A DNA stretch of 64,000 bases from Frigidibacter sp. SD6-1 (GCF_030143255.1 NZ_JARJNR010000005.1:58068-122067), one strand, 5' to 3'; positions 37,641 to 46,793 are shown, counted from the stretch's first letter. The notes: generated from the sequence alone by a model not told the origin. Numbers and translations: made by a program.

Positions 37641-38064
37641 GCGCTAACCCGGCGCCCATGAGAATCGGTCAGGCGCCCGCCCCGGCGGCGCAGCGCCAAG
37701 CAAGGGCGAAATGTTTTCCCCGGAGACCGCAGGGAAGCAAATTTCGGCGACCCTTCGCCTGAATCTCCTTGTTTTCCGGGGTGCGCGCATTGGCGGTTCT
37801 ATGGTCGCCACCTTGGTGACCCGATCTCGCCACAATCCTGTGCTTTCAAATCGTTAACTGTCTGCCTGATCGGGTGGTGACCGGCGCCGAATACGCAACA
37901 GTTGGCGAGACTGCTCGCAAGAGGCCCAGGCGCGGAACCCGCGCCGCGGGTCAGGCAGCGGGCGGTGCGCGGACGGCGCCGGTTCCGATCGGGTGCGATG
38001 TTGGGTCGATCGCCGGGGCCTTGGCCCGTGCGGCGTCGGGTAGGAAGAAGGGGCATACGCTCAG
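37641..38064 (+). promoter_or_regulatory. 424-base gene-free leader of the GTPase operon
   Basis: No convincing coding frame is seen. Two inverted repeats are present: GGTCGCCA-CCT-TGGTGACC (37803-37821, one mismatch) and the wider CCCCGGA ... TCCGGGG (37718-37724 and 37775-37781). The purine-rich GGAAGAAGGGG at about 38042-38052 is the likely ribosome-binding site of the first GTPase. No consensus -35/-10 pair could be picked with confidence. The length is far above the local average spacing and suggests a regulated promoter. Confidence 0.4.
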
Positions 38065-40092
38065 ATGGTGAAGAACGCACGTTTTCTGTCTGCGGGGAAT
38101 GCGGCTGTCGCGGGCCAGATGGGGGCCCTCTCCGATCTCTCGAAAAAGCTTGGCGAACTGGCCGAGGTCAGCGACCGGCGCACCGCGTCACGTGTGACCT
38201 CGCTGCAGGCGCGACTTGATGAATTTGCAGCGAAGGTCACCTTCGTCGGCCAGGTGAAGGCGGGGAAATCCGCGCTGACCAACGTCCTGTCGGGCCAGCC
38301 GGGCCTTCTGCCTTCGGACGTCAACCCCTGGACCTCGGTCGTCACCACGCTGATGATCAACAACCGAAATCCGTCCGACCCCAATGGCGAAGCGGATGTG
38401 AAGGCGCGCTTCACCTTCTTCGACCAGGACGAATGGGACAAGCTGGTGGTCGGCGGCGGGCGGCTGGGCGAGCTGGCCGAACGCGCCGGGTCGACCGACG
38501 AAATGGCCACGATCCAGAAACAGGTCGAGGCGATGCGCGCGGCGACCGAAAAGCGCCTCGGCAAGCACTTCCAGTTCCTGCTCGGGCAGAGCCATTCCTA
38601 CGGTTATGTCGATACCGAACTGGTGGAGCGTTATGTCTGCCTGGGCGATGCGCCCGAGATTCAGGATGCGAACGCCAAGACCGGCCGCTTTGCCGACGTG
38701 ACCAAATCGGCCGAAATCTACCTCGACGTGCCGGCTTACGGGATGCCGCTTCAGCTGTGCGACACGCCCGGCGTGAACGACACGTTCCTGATGCGCGAAC
38801 AGATCACCATCCGCGCTCTGCGCGGATCGGAGCTGTGCGTCGTCGTCCTCTCGGCCCATCAGGCGCTGACGACCTCGGACATGGCGCTGCTGCGCATCAT
38901 CTCGAACCTCGACAAGCGGCAGATCATCATTTTCGTCAACCGGATCGACGAATTGCAGAACCCGGCCGAGCAGGTGCCGGAGATCCGCGAGGGCATCGTC
39001 CGCACGCTGACACAGGCCCGGATCGACGGCGATGTCGCCCTGGTCTTCGGCAGCGCGAAATGGGGCGAGGCGGCATTGACCGGAACGGTCGAGGACCTGC
39101 CCGAGGACAGCCTCAAGGCACTGGAAAGCTTCGTCGAGGCGAACGATGATCTGATCCGCGACACCGATGACGAGACAACCTGGAACGCATCTGGCCTGCC
39201 CGCGCTTCTGCAGGCCATCGGCGAGCGGGTGAGCGAGGGCAGCGCCCAGCGCCTGCACCAGAAGATCAGCCGCAGCGTCCGCAACCTGACGCATGAGGCC
39301 CGCGCGACGCTGGTCGCGAGCCGCACGCGGGCTGCGGAACCGAGCGCCGTGCCGACTTTCGAGGGCTCCGACCCCAAGGCGGCGATCGACGATATCGCCC
39401 AGCGTTTCGGGCAGGAGATCGACAGGCTGATCAAGGACCTGTCCGACGATCTGCACGACCGTCTCGACAAGGCGCAGGCGGGCTTCATCAAGCGCGCGAC
39501 GGATTCGCTGATCCAGCATCTGCAGGAAAACGGCGAGCAGGGTACCTGGAGCTACGATCCGGCGGGCCTGCGCGTTCTGCAGCGGGCGGCCTACACGAAT
39601 TTTGCCCGCTCGGTCCGGTCGAAGGTGACCAAGGTCTTCGACGAGGCCGCGAAGAATACCGAAGCCGTCTATCAGGCGGTGATCGGCGAGGGGCTCGACG
39701 ATTTCCAGATCGCGGCGCCGCTGCCGCCCGATGTGCCGCCGCCGGTCGGCCTTGGCCGGACCATCGCGCTTGACCTGCATTCCAACTGGTGGCGCAGCTG
39801 GTGGAAGAAGCGCCGCGGCATCGAAAGCTTTGCCAGCGATTACGTGCATCTGATCAAGGCGGAAGCCCAGTCGATGACCGAAGAACTGGAATCGGGTCAG
39901 GCCCAGCAGGTGCTGGAAAAGATCCGCATGACCTACACCTCCTTCGCCAGCGAGCAGCAGGAAAACATCATGCGGCTGATGCAGGGCGAGAGCCCGGCCG
40001 CGACTTCGCCGCAGGCTGTGGCGACAACACCGGACGACCGGTTGAACCGCCTGGGCGAGATCCTGCGCGATCTCGGCGCAGAGGCGGCGTGA
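38065..40092 (+). CDS. Dynamin-like GTPase, large (675 aa)
   Basis: Predicted membrane-acting GTPase of the dynamin superfamily. The G1 P-loop is GQVKAGKS (residues 62-69), preceded by a helical 60-residue N-terminus; the G3 motif DTPGVND is at 233-239 and G4 NRID at 292-295. The remainder from about 385 to 630 is long helical (stalk-like), and a Trp-rich basic tip NWWRSWWKKRRG lies at residues 574-585, the type of exposed patch expected for membrane insertion. It is longer than typical bacterial GTPases and comparable to bacterial dynamin-like proteins. First gene of a five-gene GTPase unit; 13 bases before the next. Confidence 0.85.
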   Translation: MVKNARFLSAGNAAVAGQMGALSDLSKKLGELAEVSDRRTASRVTSLQARLDEFAAKVTFVGQVKAGKSALTNVLSGQPGLLPSDVNPWTSVVTTLMINNRNPSDPNGEADVKARFTFFDQDEWDKLVVGGGRLGELAERAGSTDEMATIQKQVEAMRAATEKRLGKHFQFLLGQSHSYGYVDTELVERYVCLGDAPEIQDANAKTGRFADVTKSAEIYLDVPAYGMPLQLCDTPGVNDTFLMREQITIRALRGSELCVVVLSAHQALTTSDMALLRIISNLDKRQIIIFVNRIDELQNPAEQVPEIREGIVRTLTQARIDGDVALVFGSAKWGEAALTGTVEDLPEDSLKALESFVEANDDLIRDTDDETTWNASGLPALLQAIGERVSEGSAQRLHQKISRSVRNLTHEARATLVASRTRAAEPSAVPTFEGSDPKAAIDDIAQRFGQEIDRLIKDLSDDLHDRLDKAQAGFIKRATDSLIQHLQENGEQGTWSYDPAGLRVLQRAAYTNFARSVRSKVTKVFDEAAKNTEAVYQAVIGEGLDDFQIAAPLPPDVPPPVGLGRTIALDLHSNWWRSWWKKRRGIESFASDYVHLIKAEAQSMTEELESGQAQQVLEKIRMTYTSFASEQQENIMRLMQGESPAATSPQAVATTPDDRLNRLGEILRDLGAEAA

Positions 40093-40105
40093 AGAAGAGG
40101 CAGAC

Positions 40106-41689
40106 ATGAACGAGACAACTCTCATCCGTCCGACAGAAGAGGCGCGACCGGCGCCGACACGTCTGCCGGGACCGCCGCGCCTTGGCCTGATGGGAGAGTT
40201 CAGCGCAGGCAAGACGACGCTCATCAATTTCCTTCTGGGCGACGAGGTCCTGCCGACGCGTGTCACCGCCACGCAGATGCCGCCTGTCTGGCTGAGCTAC
40301 GGGCCCCGCGCGGCACATTATGTCACCACCGACGGCGAGCGCCGGGACATCGCGTTCGACGAAATCGGCGCGGTCGAGGTCGAGGGCGTGCGCTATGTCA
40401 AGATCACCTGCGAGGCCGAGATCCTGCATGATTTCGACTTGATCGACACGCCCGGCATTTCCGACCCGAACATCCCGGACGCCTACCGTCAGGCGGTCGT
40501 CGATTTTGTCGACGGAGTTATCTGGTGCACCCATGCGCCGCAGGCCTGGCGCGAGAGCGAACGGTCTGCCTGGGTGGCGATGCCGGATCGGCTGTTCGCG
40601 TCCAGCATCCTGCTGGCCACGCGATCCGACAAGCTTGCCGACAAGGACCGGGCCCGGGTCGAGGCGCGGCTGCGCCACGAGGCGGGCGGCCTGTTCGGCG
40701 AGATCATCATGTTCTCGACCCTGGACGCGATCCGTGCCTGCGAGATGGAAGGCGGAGAGGCCCTGTTCGCCGCCAGCGGCGCCGAGCGGCTGGTTGCCGC
40801 GCTGCATGAGGTCGCAAACGGCATTGCTGGCTCTCCAGCTTCCGCGCCCGAGCCTGAACCGGCTTCGGCCGTGATAGTGCCCCTGCCGCCCGCATCGGTC
40901 CGCCCCGCTCGCGTCAGCCGTGCCACAGGCGGCGAACGTCAGCGGCTGAGCCCCGAGGCGGCCGGTGCGATGGAGCACGAGATGCGCGGCCCGTCGGTGG
41001 AGCCCACGCCGATCCGCCGCGCACCGGAACCTGCCGCAGTCGCGCCCGAGCCCGATGCGGCGGAAAGTGCGGCGCCTGAGGTGTCGACCGACGATGCCGG
41101 GATCGAAGCTACGGCTGCGCCCGAGAGGGATACCGATGACGCGAGCACCGACATCGCGGAAGCCAGCGGCGCGGAGGAGGCATACGACGAACACTTCTCG
41201 GCTGATCCCGATATCGCGGCACAGGTAGAGGCAGAGGAGCGTGCGCTCGCCGAGGCGATCGAGCTGGACATGCCTGCGGAGGTCGAGGAGATCGTGCCCG
41301 CGCCCGAGCCCACGCCGGAAACCGTTGCCGATGAGGTGGAGGAAGGCGAGGACGTTCTCGACCTCAGCGCCTTCCGGATCGAGGACGAGGCCGCCCTGCC
41401 TGCGGCCGAGGAGGCCGACGCGGCCAGCGACGTCGATGTGGGGGCTTTCTCGGCACTTCTGGCCGATATCGGCCGGTCGGTCGAGGCGCATGAGGCGTCT
41501 GTCGCGCCGCAGCCGGTCGTGGCGCCGCTAAGCGCGCGCGCGATCTGGGAAGAGATCGCGGGCCGCGACGATGTGGTCACCACGACCGACCTGATCATCG
41601 CGATCGGCGATCTGCTGGAGCGGCTGGAACGCGAGGGCCGGATTGCCGCGCCGCAAGGCGCGATGGATTTCGGCCGCGGCGAGGGGTAA
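40106..41689 (+). CDS. Dynamin-like/P-loop GTPase with acidic tail (527 aa)
   Basis: Second GTPase. G1 is GEFSAGKTT (residues 30-38), G3 DTPGISD (114-120), G4 TRSDK (172-176); the KxGE-style switch I sits around TRVTATQMPP (51-60). Beyond about residue 230 the sequence is a low-complexity Glu/Ala/Pro acidic tail to residue 470, ending in a short folded helix (ARAIWEEIAGRDDVVTTTDL, residues about 473-492). The GTPase part is unlike the first paralogue beyond the motifs. The disordered tail may bind partners. Cotranscribed with the first GTPase. Confidence 0.82.
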   Translation: MNETTLIRPTEEARPAPTRLPGPPRLGLMGEFSAGKTTLINFLLGDEVLPTRVTATQMPPVWLSYGPRAAHYVTTDGERRDIAFDEIGAVEVEGVRYVKITCEAEILHDFDLIDTPGISDPNIPDAYRQAVVDFVDGVIWCTHAPQAWRESERSAWVAMPDRLFASSILLATRSDKLADKDRARVEARLRHEAGGLFGEIIMFSTLDAIRACEMEGGEALFAASGAERLVAALHEVANGIAGSPASAPEPEPASAVIVPLPPASVRPARVSRATGGERQRLSPEAAGAMEHEMRGPSVEPTPIRRAPEPAAVAPEPDAAESAAPEVSTDDAGIEATAAPERDTDDASTDIAEASGAEEAYDEHFSADPDIAAQVEAEERALAEAIELDMPAEVEEIVPAPEPTPETVADEVEEGEDVLDLSAFRIEDEAALPAAEEADAASDVDVGAFSALLADIGRSVEAHEASVAPQPVVAPLSARAIWEEIAGRDDVVTTTDLIIAIGDLLERLEREGRIAAPQGAMDFGRGEG

Positions 41690-41752
41690 GGTCGGGACCG
41701 GCGCCGCCCGCAACGGGCGACCGCGCGGACCCATTCAGTCGCCGGGGGGCAG

Positions 41753-42148
41753 ATGTCACTGAAACAAGCGCTCGACCAGGGCCTCGCGGCCGTGCCCGGC
41801 TGCCGGACCATCTGCTATGTCGACATGGCCTCGGGCCTTGTGCTCGGCTCCGCCAGCCAGACCCGCGTGCGTCAGGAACAGTTCGACCGGCTGGCGAGTG
41901 CCGCGAATGCGCTCTTGCAGCTCCCGGTCCTGACGCAGCTCCGTGCCCGCCTCGGCGGTGCGGGGGGTGCGGACGGCGGCGGGCTTGATCAGCTTGCGAT
42001 CGCGCGGCCAGACGAGCTGATCGTGCTGGCGCGCTCCCCGGCTTACCCCGAGCATGCTTTGTGCTATGTCTGCGGCAGCGACGCGGACCCGGCCGAGGTT
42101 GACCGCGGGGTCGCGGAACACAAGAATAAGCTCGCCGACCTGATCTGA
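41753..42148 (+). CDS. Roadblock/LC7-like small protein (131 aa)
   Basis: A 131-residue protein with the alternation expected of the roadblock/LC7 fold: helix (LKQALDQGLAAVPG), two strands (RTICYVDMASGLVLGSAS), helix (QFDRLASAANALLQ), Gly-rich loop, strands (ELIVLARSPAYPEHALCYVC) and a C-terminal helix. Roadblock proteins such as MglB act as GTPase-activating partners of small GTPases, which fits the neighbourhood of three GTPases. The match is by pattern only, not by a clear signature. Spaced 63 bases after the second GTPase gene. Confidence 0.55.
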   Translation: MSLKQALDQGLAAVPGCRTICYVDMASGLVLGSASQTRVRQEQFDRLASAANALLQLPVLTQLRARLGGAGGADGGGLDQLAIARPDELIVLARSPAYPEHALCYVCGSDADPAEVDRGVAEHKNKLADLI

Positions 42149-42176
42149 GAGCGGGCAAGGCGAGAAGCGGGGCGAC

Positions 42177-42998
42177 GTGGCACTTCCGGACGACATCATG
42201 ACCCTTCTGGCGCGGATCGAACCGATCGCCACTGACGGGGCGCAGCGCAGCCTGCCTGATACAGGTCGCGTGGCCCGGCTGCATGTTCTGGTCGAGATGA
42301 TCGCTGACACGGTGTTGCCCCGGAATCTGGTCTTCTCGGCCGCGCAGGACATGAGCTGCACCCTCACCGTCGCCAGCGGCAGGCTGATGCGCATGTCGGT
42401 CACCACGCCGGACGGCCATCAGGTGCTGAGCGCCGCGGCAGGATCGACGCGCGACGACCAGCTCGCGGTCCTGTGCGAGGCGCTTGCCGGCCTGGCCGAG
42501 GTCGAGGGGCCGCTCGGGCTTGACCGTCATCCGTTGGCCGAAGAGGTCGCGGCAGACGATGTCGGCCATGGCGCGGGAGAGATCCGCGAGTTGATGGAGA
42601 CGGTCAACTGGTTTGCCGACGAGACCGAGCCGCGCCACCCGGCCTATCAGGGGGCTGGGGCGGCCTTTTTTGCCGAAGCGCATCCGTTCACGCTGGCGCA
42701 GACCCTGATGTCGCCGGATGGCACCCGCATTGATGCGACGGGCGCCGAGGAATATCAGCTTTCGCCGGAGGAAGGCGAGGCGCTGGCGTCAGCCCTTGCC
42801 GCACTGCCCGACGATGTGCGCACGCTGCTCGGACCTCGGGCGGCAATCGCGCTGCCGGGCGTGGCGCTAGGGGGTCGCGGCCTTGTTATCGCGACCAGTC
42901 CCGACGATCTGGCGGTGAATGTCAGCGAGGGCGAAGACCTTCACGAGCTTGTCCGCCGCTGGTTGTCGGCCGAAAAAGCCAGGGGGGCGGGAAAATGA
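42177..42998 (+). CDS. Unknown protein of the GTPase operon (273 aa)
   Basis: A soluble-looking 273-residue protein starting at GTG 42177 (MALPDDIMTLLARIEPIATD) and overlapping the third GTPase by 4 bases, so it is translationally coupled. No signal peptide, no membrane helix and no motif I recognise. It has an acidic composition, with mixed alpha/beta regions (FSAAQDMSCTLTVASGRLMR, LMSPDGTRIDATGAEEYQLS). A partner or regulator of the GTPases is the reasonable guess from position alone. Confidence 0.72.
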   Translation: MALPDDIMTLLARIEPIATDGAQRSLPDTGRVARLHVLVEMIADTVLPRNLVFSAAQDMSCTLTVASGRLMRMSVTTPDGHQVLSAAAGSTRDDQLAVLCEALAGLAEVEGPLGLDRHPLAEEVAADDVGHGAGEIRELMETVNWFADETEPRHPAYQGAGAAFFAEAHPFTLAQTLMSPDGTRIDATGAEEYQLSPEEGEALASALAALPDDVRTLLGPRAAIALPGVALGGRGLVIATSPDDLAVNVSEGEDLHELVRRWLSAEKARGAGK

Positions 42999-44323
42999 GC
43001 GCCTTTCCCTCGGCAGAGGCCGAACTTCGCGAGGTCAACCGTTTCCTTGAGATGTTCGCGGCGCTTGATCCAGCACCAAGCGCTCTGTTCGACCAGGCGC
43101 TCGACCATGCGCATGCCTACAAGACCCGGCTGGAAACGCCGGTCCGGATCGCCTTCACCGGCAAGAGCCTTGCGGGCAAGTCGAGCCTGATCAACCTCTT
43201 GATCGGCGAAAAGGTCCTGCCGACCGGCAAGGCCTCGGTCGGGCCGGTGACGGTGATGGTGCGCCATTCCTTGACCGAACGGACGATCGCCAGCTGGTGG
43301 GATCGGCCGAGCGTCGAGCTGCCCGGGCGCGCGCTCGCCGAGGCGGCGAAACTTGGCCCCGATATCATCACGCTCGATATCACCTGCGAGCCACTCGAAG
43401 GTCTGTCGCTGATCGATATCGTCAGTTTCGACGATGCCGAGACAAGCAAGCGCGCGGTCTTCTCGCTGATGCGGCTCGCGGATGTGATGCTCTGGTGCAG
43501 CCGGGCCGACAATCCGATGATCAAGGCCGACAGCGACAGCTGGCGGATGATCCCCGGACGGCTGATCCGCAACAGCATGCTGATCCTGACCCATGCCGAG
43601 GATGTCGACGAGGCGGGCATCGCCGCAGCGAAGGACAAGCTGACACCCGAGCGGCTGAGGAGCTTCCGTGACGTGATTCCGGTTTCGACCAAGGTGGCGA
43701 TGCTGGCGCTTTCCGATCCGGGGCCCAGTTTCGAGGAACTCTGGTCGGTCAGCGGTGCCCAGCAGCTGGTGGAATCGGTCATCGCAGCGGCAGTCGAGCT
43801 GCGCGAGGCCGAGATCGAGAAGATCCGGCGTGGTCTTGCACAGTTCATCCAGCCGGCGCAGGCCGAGCTTGACACGCTGGCTCCGACCTCTGCCGCTGCC
43901 CCGGCGCCTGCCGACGACCCGGTCGCGGCGCCTGCGCAAGTACCGGTAGCGCCGGCGCCGACGCCGACCGGCGCTGTCACGCGGCCCGCGGATGCGCAGC
44001 TTCTCGACAAGCTGCGGCACGATTGGTTTGCACGAGCCAAATCGCTTCTGGATCGGGCGCGCGAGGGTGACTATGCCGATCCTGCGGACTTCGTGATGGC
44101 CGCGCAGGAAGAGGTGGACGGTTTCCGTGACCGGCTGTCCGAGGCCGAGGGCCATATGGCCGAATCGGATGAGCTGATCGCGGAATTCGAGAAGGCGAAT
44201 GACATACTGATCCTTCTGCAGTTCGAAAGCGCCGACAGCGCGGCGCTTGATGCCGCGCGGATCGTCGTTCAGCTGAGCGAGGGCGTCGATCGCCTGCGCC
44301 CCGCTGGGCAGCGCGCCGCCTGA
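42995..44323 (+). CDS. Divergent dynamin-like GTPase (442 aa)
   Basis: Third P-loop protein of the unit. G1 is GKSLAGKSS (residues 56-64). The G3 position reads LIDIVSFDD (139-147), so the DxxG glycine is lost (D141-I-V-S144), and G4 reads THAED (199-203) rather than N/TKxD. Thus nucleotide binding is likely but hydrolysis or specificity may differ from the first two. An Ala/Pro linker (residues about 290-330) leads to a helical C-terminal domain (FVMAAQEEVDGFRDRLSEAE). Overlaps the preceding gene by 4 bases; ends the GTPase unit. Confidence 0.78.
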   Translation: MSAFPSAEAELREVNRFLEMFAALDPAPSALFDQALDHAHAYKTRLETPVRIAFTGKSLAGKSSLINLLIGEKVLPTGKASVGPVTVMVRHSLTERTIASWWDRPSVELPGRALAEAAKLGPDIITLDITCEPLEGLSLIDIVSFDDAETSKRAVFSLMRLADVMLWCSRADNPMIKADSDSWRMIPGRLIRNSMLILTHAEDVDEAGIAAAKDKLTPERLRSFRDVIPVSTKVAMLALSDPGPSFEELWSVSGAQQLVESVIAAAVELREAEIEKIRRGLAQFIQPAQAELDTLAPTSAAAPAPADDPVAAPAQVPVAPAPTPTGAVTRPADAQLLDKLRHDWFARAKSLLDRAREGDYADPADFVMAAQEEVDGFRDRLSEAEGHMAESDELIAEFEKANDILILLQFESADSAALDAARIVVQLSEGVDRLRPAGQRAA

Positions 44324-44681
44324 CAACATAACTGTCTGGAAAAGCTCGCCTTTCGACGTCGCAACCTTAGGTGCGGGGCATCCGGCCCATTTCTATCTTA
44401 CGCATGTACGATTTTTACCGCCTGTCAATCGTCATCAGGCGATTCATCCCGTCCGGGAAACAAAGACCCCGAAATGCCCCGATTCTTGCGGAACCTTTAT
44501 AATTCCTCCTCCCTGCCCCATTTTCGCCGCCATCCATAACGATTCCCTTTCCTTGTAATTGGTTCGTACGTGTGGACGATGGTGGTGGGTAGTCGCTCGT
44601 GGTGCGCGCAGTGATGCGCTGAACCGGTCCCCTCATCTTCCGTTGCTCGGACGAGACCGCTCCTGCGGGAAGGGGAAGTAG
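44324..44681 (+). promoter_or_regulatory. Leader of the kinase unit with TATAAT box
   Basis: This 358-base gap between the GTPase and kinase units is AT-richer than the genes. TATAAT, a perfect -10 hexamer, occurs at 44498-44503; no good -35 match is seen at 16-18 bases spacing, so it may need an activator. A 3' purine-rich GGGAAGGGGAAG precedes the kinase ATG. I see no coding frame or terminator. If used, the transcript has a 5' leader of about 170 bases. Confidence 0.4.
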
Positions 44682-46793
44682 ATGGGACAGCAAAAGGTTG
44701 TGGAGCCGATGGCCGATGACGTGATGACCGTCATGGACGAGCTTCAGCCCGGGACGAAGCTCCTGAAAGGCCAGTACACGATTTCGCGCTTCCTCAATAA
44801 CGGGGGCTTCGGGATCACCTATCTGGCGAAAGACAGCCTCAACCGCGATGTCGTGATCAAGGAATGCTTCCCGAACGCCTTCTGCCGCCGGTCGAAGACG
44901 GTCGTCGCCGCCCGCTCGCGCGCCCATCAGGCCGAACTGCGTTCGGTCGTGCAGCTTTTCGTCCGCGAGGCGCACAGCCTGGCGAAGATGGTCCATCCCA
45001 ATATCGTCGCCGTCCATCAGGTCTTCGAGGACAATGGCACCGCCTATATGGCAATCGACTATATCGAGGGCCGCGACCTCCTGGAGGTGATCGAGGACAA
45101 GAGCACCACGCTCTCGCCCGCCGAGATCGTGAACATCACCGAAAAGATGCTGTCGGCGGTGGGTTTCATCCACGACAGCGACATGCTGCACCGCGATATC
45201 TCGCCCGACAATATCCTGATCAACAAGAAGGGCGAGCCGATCCTGATCGACTTCGGCGCCGCGCGCGAGCAGGCCTCGCGCAAGAGCCGGGCACTGACCG
45301 CGCTGCGCGTGGTCAAGGATGGCTATTCGCCGCAGGAATTCTACATCGCCGGGTCCGAGCAGGGGCCGTGGAGCGACCTTTATGCGCTGGGAGCCACGCT
45401 TTATCATGCGATCTCCGGCGAGGCGCCGATCAATGGCCAGGCCCGTCTGGCCGCATTGGCCGAAAACCGGCCCGACCCCTATCGGCCGCTCGCCGGCCGC
45501 GTCGCGGGCTATCCGGCGGGCTTCCTCGAAGCGATCGACCGGGTGATGAACACGATCCCGAAGAACCGGCTGCAGTCCGCGCAGGACTGGCTGGCGATGT
45601 TCAAGGACGGCGTGATGCCGGTTCCGGTCAATGACGATGCGCTGCAGGAGGCGGTCGCTCACATGATCGCGGAAACCGCGCAGATCGCCGAGGAACCGGT
45701 CGCCGAGGCGGCGCCCGCCGCGCCGGTCCCGAGCGTGAAGCCGAAGGTGGAGTTCTCTCCGCTGCCGGAAGTGGATGCGCCGGTGGCCGCCAGGGGCGGC
45801 CGCAAGCTGGGCGTGCCGGTGATCGGGGCGGTTGCCGCCGTCGTGGTGGTCGCGGGTCTCGCCATCACCTTCTCGGGCGGGTCGTCGGACACTGCAACGA
45901 CCGAACCCGCCGCTGCTGCGGCGCCGACCGAAACGGCTGCGGCGCCTGCCGCAGCGACGGCCGAAGCCGCCCCGGCCGCGACGACCGGCACCGAAACGGC
46001 GCAAGCGGCACCCGCCGACGCGGCGCCCGCCGCACCCGAAGCGACCGAGACCCCGGCCGAAGAACCGGCAGCCGCCGCACCCGAGGCCGCGCCGGAAACC
46101 GCCCCTCAGACCGAGACGGCAGAGGCCGCTGCAACGGTCGCCGAAACGCCTGCCGAAACGCCGGCCGCGCCCGTCACCGGGCCGGTCGCGGAAAGCCAGA
46201 TCGCTTTCGCGGCCTGGGACGTTCGCATGCCCTTCTCCGAGAACATGCGCACGGTCGACGGCAAGCGCGTGGCGGTCGTCTCGCGGATCGACCCGGCGGC
46301 AGACCTCAATGTCGTGGGAAGCTGGCTGAAGCCCGGCGTCACCCTCTACGGGATCAATGACGCTGCCTTCGAGAACGGCGTCACGACCGCTGGCATGGTG
46401 CTGAACAACCTTCATGTCGATCCCGACGGCTATTCGCGCGTCGGCGTCACCTACAAGACAGCCTCGGGCGAAGAGCAGAGCGGCCTTCTCGCGGTGCCGA
46501 CCGTGCGGATCGTCAGCCTCGCGAACGGGATGAATGTCTCTGCGGCCTTTGCCGACGGCAAATGGCAGACGACCGTCCAGACGGTTCCCGCGGGCGGCCT
46601 TGGGTCTGTGAAGCCGGGAGACATTCTCTTCCGCGACAAGACCACGGGCATCGCCCTCGACGGGCCGGAAACGATCGAGGCGGTCATGGCCGAACTGGTC
46701 AAGCAGAAGATCGCGGTGACGGAGTTTTCGGTGGTTCGCGACAGCGGAGTGGAAACCGCCGAGGTTCCGCTGGCGCTCGAGGCCGCTCAGTAA
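44682..46793 (+). CDS. Transmembrane Ser/Thr kinase with periplasmic PDZ-like region
   Basis: A 703-residue Hanks-type kinase. Residues about 25-310 form the kinase domain: Gly loop NNGGFGITYLA (39-49), VIK Lys60, HRDISPDN (170-177) with catalytic Asp172 and Asn177, DFG at 190-192. A single membrane helix lies at about 376-397 (LGVPVIGAVAAVVVVAGLAI), then an Ala/Pro/Glu linker to about 500. The periplasmic end has two PDZ-like modules: about 525-605 (VVSRIDPAADLNVVGSWLKP) and about 610-700 (VPAGGLGSVKPGDILF). Kinase, FHA and PP2C genes follow one another, as in Thr-phosphorylation circuits, but no T6SS genes are seen nearby. Confidence 0.9.
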   Translation: MGQQKVVEPMADDVMTVMDELQPGTKLLKGQYTISRFLNNGGFGITYLAKDSLNRDVVIKECFPNAFCRRSKTVVAARSRAHQAELRSVVQLFVREAHSLAKMVHPNIVAVHQVFEDNGTAYMAIDYIEGRDLLEVIEDKSTTLSPAEIVNITEKMLSAVGFIHDSDMLHRDISPDNILINKKGEPILIDFGAAREQASRKSRALTALRVVKDGYSPQEFYIAGSEQGPWSDLYALGATLYHAISGEAPINGQARLAALAENRPDPYRPLAGRVAGYPAGFLEAIDRVMNTIPKNRLQSAQDWLAMFKDGVMPVPVNDDALQEAVAHMIAETAQIAEEPVAEAAPAAPVPSVKPKVEFSPLPEVDAPVAARGGRKLGVPVIGAVAAVVVVAGLAITFSGGSSDTATTEPAAAAAPTETAAAPAAATAEAAPAATTGTETAQAAPADAAPAAPEATETPAEEPAAAAPEAAPETAPQTETAEAAATVAETPAETPAAPVTGPVAESQIAFAAWDVRMPFSENMRTVDGKRVAVVSRIDPAADLNVVGSWLKPGVTLYGINDAAFENGVTTAGMVLNNLHVDPDGYSRVGVTYKTASGEEQSGLLAVPTVRIVSLANGMNVSAAFADGKWQTTVQTVPAGGLGSVKPGDILFRDKTTGIALDGPETIEAVMAELVKQKIAVTEFSVVRDSGVETAEVPLALEAAQ

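Noticed and set aside
37799..38080. Minus-strand frame in the leader of the GTPase operon
   Set aside because: Overlaps the leader and the first GTPase start; Pro/Arg-rich with no recognisable domain.
38188..40272. 694-codon minus-strand frame opposite the dynamin-like gene
   Set aside because: Antisense to a gene with G1, G3 and G4 motifs; no start signal or domains.
46010..46150. Possible CRISPR or tandem repeat in the kinase gene
   Set aside because: The repeated gcgcccgccgc-like units are the codons of an Ala/Pro/Glu protein linker, with no regular spacers.
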